Assembly: GCF_017352375.1 (NCBI RefSeq)
Contig: NZ_JAFEVR010000007.1
Coordinates: 248,001 to 312,000, forward strand
Source of the DNA: Mycolicibacterium sp. S2-37
Lineage (GTDB): Bacteria > Actinomycetota > Actinomycetes > Mycobacteriales > Mycobacteriaceae
Length of the DNA stretch: 64,000 nt
Direction: 5' to 3'
How positions within the stretch are numbered: the first letter of the stretch is position 1; each line of letters begins with the position of its first letter. Under the pieces are notes generated by a model that made no database searches, had not been told where the DNA came from, and saw nothing but the letters and a program-made list of their open reading frames with translations. Positions 61,832 through 64,000 of the stretch are shown piece after piece. A program made the translations under genes and the position numbers.

Positions 61832-62844
61832 GCGAGTCCTAACAATCGGGCCGCGTTACCGCCGGCGATGAGGTCGATGTCTTCCTGCTTGAGTCCGGTG
61901 CACGCGCCCAGCAGCGCCAGGGGGTCGTCGTCGCCCATGTCGTACGGGTAGTCGGTACCCAGCATCACGTGGTCCGCGCCGTACAGATTGGTGAGGTACT
62001 CGACCTGTCCGGGCTCGAACACCATGGTGTCGAAGAAGAACTTTCGCAGGTACGTCGTCGGCAGCTGCGGCACGCCCTCGCGGATGTCCTCGCGGGCTCG
62101 CCAGCCGTGATCCATGCGGCCCGCGTAGGCCGGCAGGTAGCCGCCTCCGTGCACCACCACGATCTTCAGGGCGGGATACCGTTCCACCACGCCGTCGAAG
62201 ATCAGGTGCGCGGTGGCCAGGGTCGCCTCGAAGGCGTGGCCCATGATGTTGACGAAGTTGTGGTCGGCGAGGCGCTGCGGGTGTGTGGAGCCCTGGGTGT
62301 GGATGACGACGACGAGGCCCAGCTTCTCGACCTCGGCCCAAAACGGGTCGAGGCGTGGCGACGAGATCTCCTCGCCCTCGACGTGCGTGCCGATCTCGAT
62401 TCCGCGCATCCCCAGCTCGCCTGCGAGGTAGCGCAGTTCCTGGATCGCGGCGTCGGCGTCCTGCAGTGGCACCGTGCCCAGCGGCAGAAACCGGCCCGGG
62501 TACTTCGCGGTGGCTTCGACGAACTCCTCGTTGGTGATTCGCGCGACCTTGGCGCCGAGTTCGGGGTCGGCCCAGTAGTAGTACTGGTAGACCGCGACCG
62601 CGACGGCCTGGATGTCGACGCCCATGCGGTCCATGTCCTCCAGGCGCACGTCCAGCAGATCCATCTTCGGCCGGATGAACTCCAGCTGGCGCTTGTTCAC
62701 CGCCTGGGTGGTCGAATTGCCGTGTCCCAGCGCCACCTTTCCCGCGGCGCGCGCCGCCTCGGCCATCAGGTCGCCCGCCGGCCCGCATTCACGGTGACAG
62801 TGGATGTCGATCACAGGTCCGTCGTTGCGGTGGGCCCTACTCAT
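61828..62844 (-). CDS. ACMSD-like amidohydrolase family protein
   Basis: A 338-residue TIM-barrel amidohydrolase_2 enzyme. The metal pair is IDIHCHRECG, followed by LGLVVVIHTQGSTHPQRLADHNFVNIMGHAFEATLATAHLIFDGVVERYPALKIVVVHGGGYLPAYAGRMDHGWRA and the Asp in LGTDYPYDMGDDDPLALL. It is the first gene of the minus-strand six-gene operon ending at 56591. The paralogue at 58512 shares the same string of motifs. Chemistry is probably decarboxylation or hydrolysis of a ring-fission acid; this is inference from family. Confidence 0.87.
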   Translation of the reverse strand: MSRAHRNDGPVIDIHCHRECGPAGDLMAEAARAAGKVALGHGNSTTQAVNKRQLEFIRPKMDLLDVRLEDMDRMGVDIQAVAVAVYQYYYWADPELGAKVARITNEEFVEATAKYPGRFLPLGTVPLQDADAAIQELRYLAGELGMRGIEIGTHVEGEEISSPRLDPFWAEVEKLGLVVVIHTQGSTHPQRLADHNFVNIMGHAFEATLATAHLIFDGVVERYPALKIVVVHGGGYLPAYAGRMDHGWRAREDIREGVPQLPTTYLRKFFFDTMVFEPGQVEYLTNLYGADHVMLGTDYPYDMGDDDPLALLGACTGLKQEDIDLIAGGNAARLLGLA

Positions 62845-62984
62845 GCCGCCGAGCCTATGGCGGTCCCGTGGGCACCTGCACTGTCGTCAGACGTGAATGT
62901 CGGCGCAACGACTTCCCGCGCGGCGTCACCATGGATCGCAGCGCTTTACGCTGCGGCGGTTCCGCCGACTCGGTGACGGTCAGC

Positions 62985-63506
62985 TCAACTCTCGCTGCCG
63001 CCGACCTCCGCCGGCAGCGGCGGCCCCAGCGGGGTGGTCGGCGTCGGATCTGCGGGAGTGGGTGCACTCGACGCCGGGGCGTCCGCGGATCCCGTAGCAG
63101 CGGGGCCGTGGAACTCGAGCATCGGTTCCTCGCGGATCACGGTGTCCCCCGCGCTGACGGTGAGGTCGTCGGCCGAGACGGTGTAGGTCACGCCGTCGTT
63201 GACGGCGGTGTACACGCCACCGCCGGCGGACTCGGCGGCCAGGATCAACTTCGCGCCGTCGCGCACCCGCACGCCGCGGTAGGTGTAGTCGCCGTCGGCC
63301 GATTCGCAGATCGCGATGCGCGACGTTGCGGTGCGGCCGAACGCGACCGCGGTGGCCGGAGCGGCGCACCGCGCGGTCGAGTCGACGAAGCCCTGCGAAT
63401 CACTCGCAGGTGCTGCGGCCGAGGGCGCCGCGCCGACGGCGATCAGCGCCGTACACGCAGCGGCACCTGCGGACAGGCGGAGGAGGGCGATCCTGGAGCT
63501 CGGCAT
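62985..63506 (-). CDS. secreted hypothetical protein
   Basis: A 173-residue protein with a clear signal peptide (IALLRLSAGAAACTALIAVGAAPSAAAPAS, cleavage after about residue 32). The mature part has two cysteines (STARCAAPATAVAF and RIAICESADG), suggesting a disulfide, and a beta-rich stretch (YTYRGVRVRDGAKLILAAESAGGG). It ends in a Pro/Ala/Thr-rich tail of about 45 residues typical of exported mycobacterial cell-wall proteins. No named family is recognised. ATG 63504-63506 gives the complete signal peptide. Confidence 0.8.
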   Translation of the reverse strand: MPSSRIALLRLSAGAAACTALIAVGAAPSAAAPASDSQGFVDSTARCAAPATAVAFGRTATSRIAICESADGDYTYRGVRVRDGAKLILAAESAGGGVYTAVNDGVTYTVSADDLTVSAGDTVIREEPMLEFHGPAATGSADAPASSAPTPADPTPTTPLGPPLPAEVGGSES

Positions 63507-63572
63507 CACATTCCACGACACCACAGGAGGATTCACGCGCGCGAGGGCTGTGGCCGAGTCAGCGCTGAATCG

Positions 63573-64000
63573 TTAGCTTCCCGACACCCGCGGCAGCGTC
63601 CGGTTGGCGGTCCGCACGGCCAGATAGATCAGGGTCGTGGTCACCAGGAAGAGCGGCCACCCCATGGCGATGCGGGCCACGGCCAGCGGCCCCTCCTGAC
63701 CGGTGTCGTACAGATGGTCCTGCACCAGGAACCGCGCCCAGGACACCGCCGCCATCACGAGCGTGACGCCGTCGAAGACCCTGCGCACCCGCGGGTTACG
63801 GCGCCACGAGCCGTCGCGCCCGGTCACCCTCGCCCACACCATCCCGACCAACGGTCTGCGCACCACCACCGACGCGGTGAACACCACGGCCAGCACGAGG
63901 TACATCAGGATGCCGGGCAGGTAGAAGTCCCTGGCCTGGCCGGTGGCGAAGGCCAGACCCGCGCACACGGCCACCCCGGCGAACCCGAGAAGCGCAGGGC
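63573..64000 (-). CDS. DUF3159 family membrane protein (5' end outside window)
   Basis: The C-terminal 141 codons of an integral membrane protein. The frame is open to the window end (PALLGFAGVAVCAGLAFATGQARDFYLPGILMYLVLAVVFTASVVVRRPLVGMVWARVTG), so the start lies beyond base 64000. GQARDFYLPGIL and RRPLVG are hallmarks of DUF3159. Four hydrophobic segments are visible, and the WARFLVQDHLYDTGQEGPLAVARIAMGWPLF stretch supports the family. Function is unknown. Confidence 0.82.
   Translation of the reverse strand, partial: PALLGFAGVAVCAGLAFATGQARDFYLPGILMYLVLAVVFTASVVVRRPLVGMVWARVTGRDGSWRRNPRVRRVFDGVTLVMAAVSWARFLVQDHLYDTGQEGPLAVARIAMGWPLFLVTTTLIYLAVRTANRTLPRVSGS

Overview
The window is a high-GC actinobacterial chromosome segment, almost certainly from a fast-growing mycobacterium (Mycolicibacterium type). 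The evidence is the presence of mycosin MycP1, EccE1, an EspB-like ESX-1 substrate and EspL. It also carries paired TIGR00027-type methyltransferases, several FadE-like acyl-CoA dehydrogenases, a PtpB-type phosphatase and DUF3159/DUF4436 proteins. I saw no transposase, integrase, CRISPR array or phage gene, and base composition looks uniform.

Region by region. (1) 1-6.6 kb: end of the proton-translocating transhydrogenase operon (pntA, pntB), a DUF4436 membrane protein, two acyl-CoA dehydrogenases flanking a GNAT acetyltransferase, and a PtpB-like phosphatase. (2) 6.6-17.4 kb: DUF456, HAD dehalogenase, quinone oxidoreductase and SDR genes on the minus strand, an uncharacterised protein, two tandem SAM methyltransferases, two TetR regulators, an FUSC-family membrane protein and a pirin. 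The gene content of (1) and (2) resembles the M. tuberculosis Rv0144-Rv0157 neighbourhood. (3) 17.4-23.3 kb: a complete fructose phosphotransferase system (ptsI divergent from fruR-fruK-fruA-ptsH). (4) 23.5-28.2 kb: mycP1-eccE1-espB-espL, the right-hand part of an ESX-1 type VII secretion locus without the rest of the machine. (5) 28.2-31.1 kb: an acyl-CoA-dehydrogenase-fold flavoprotein, an SDR and a VOC protein. (6) 31.1-41.0 kb: a self-contained selenocysteine module: selD, tRNA-Sec (selC), a DUF488 gene, selA, selB, then a formate dehydrogenase whose alpha subunit is interrupted by an in-frame UGA followed by a textbook bacterial SECIS hairpin, an iron-sulfur subunit and an NrfD-type membrane subunit. 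(7) 41.0-46.4 kb: STAS and GAF-ANTAR regulators, TVP38 and MscS membrane proteins, an EEP-family phosphatase/nuclease and a CobW GTPase. (8) 46.4-62.8 kb: a large catabolic cluster: a flavin reductase fused to a GntR/FCD-like regulator, LLM flavin monooxygenase, alpha/beta hydrolase, carboxymuconolactone-decarboxylase-like protein, PucR regulator, three Gfo/Idh/MocA dehydrogenases, two ACMSD-like amidohydrolases, a malate/lactate-type dehydrogenase, a fumarylacetoacetate-hydrolase-family protein and an SsuABC-like importer. (9) 62.9-64 kb: a secreted protein and the end of a DUF3159 protein.

Two parts deserve attention. In the selenium module, the Sec-insertion genes appear co-transcribed with what may be their only client, the formate dehydrogenase. 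Region 8 looks like an importer-plus-two-component-monooxygenase degradation pathway whose substrate I cannot name from sequence. Function calls come from motif and family recognition only; no database search was run.
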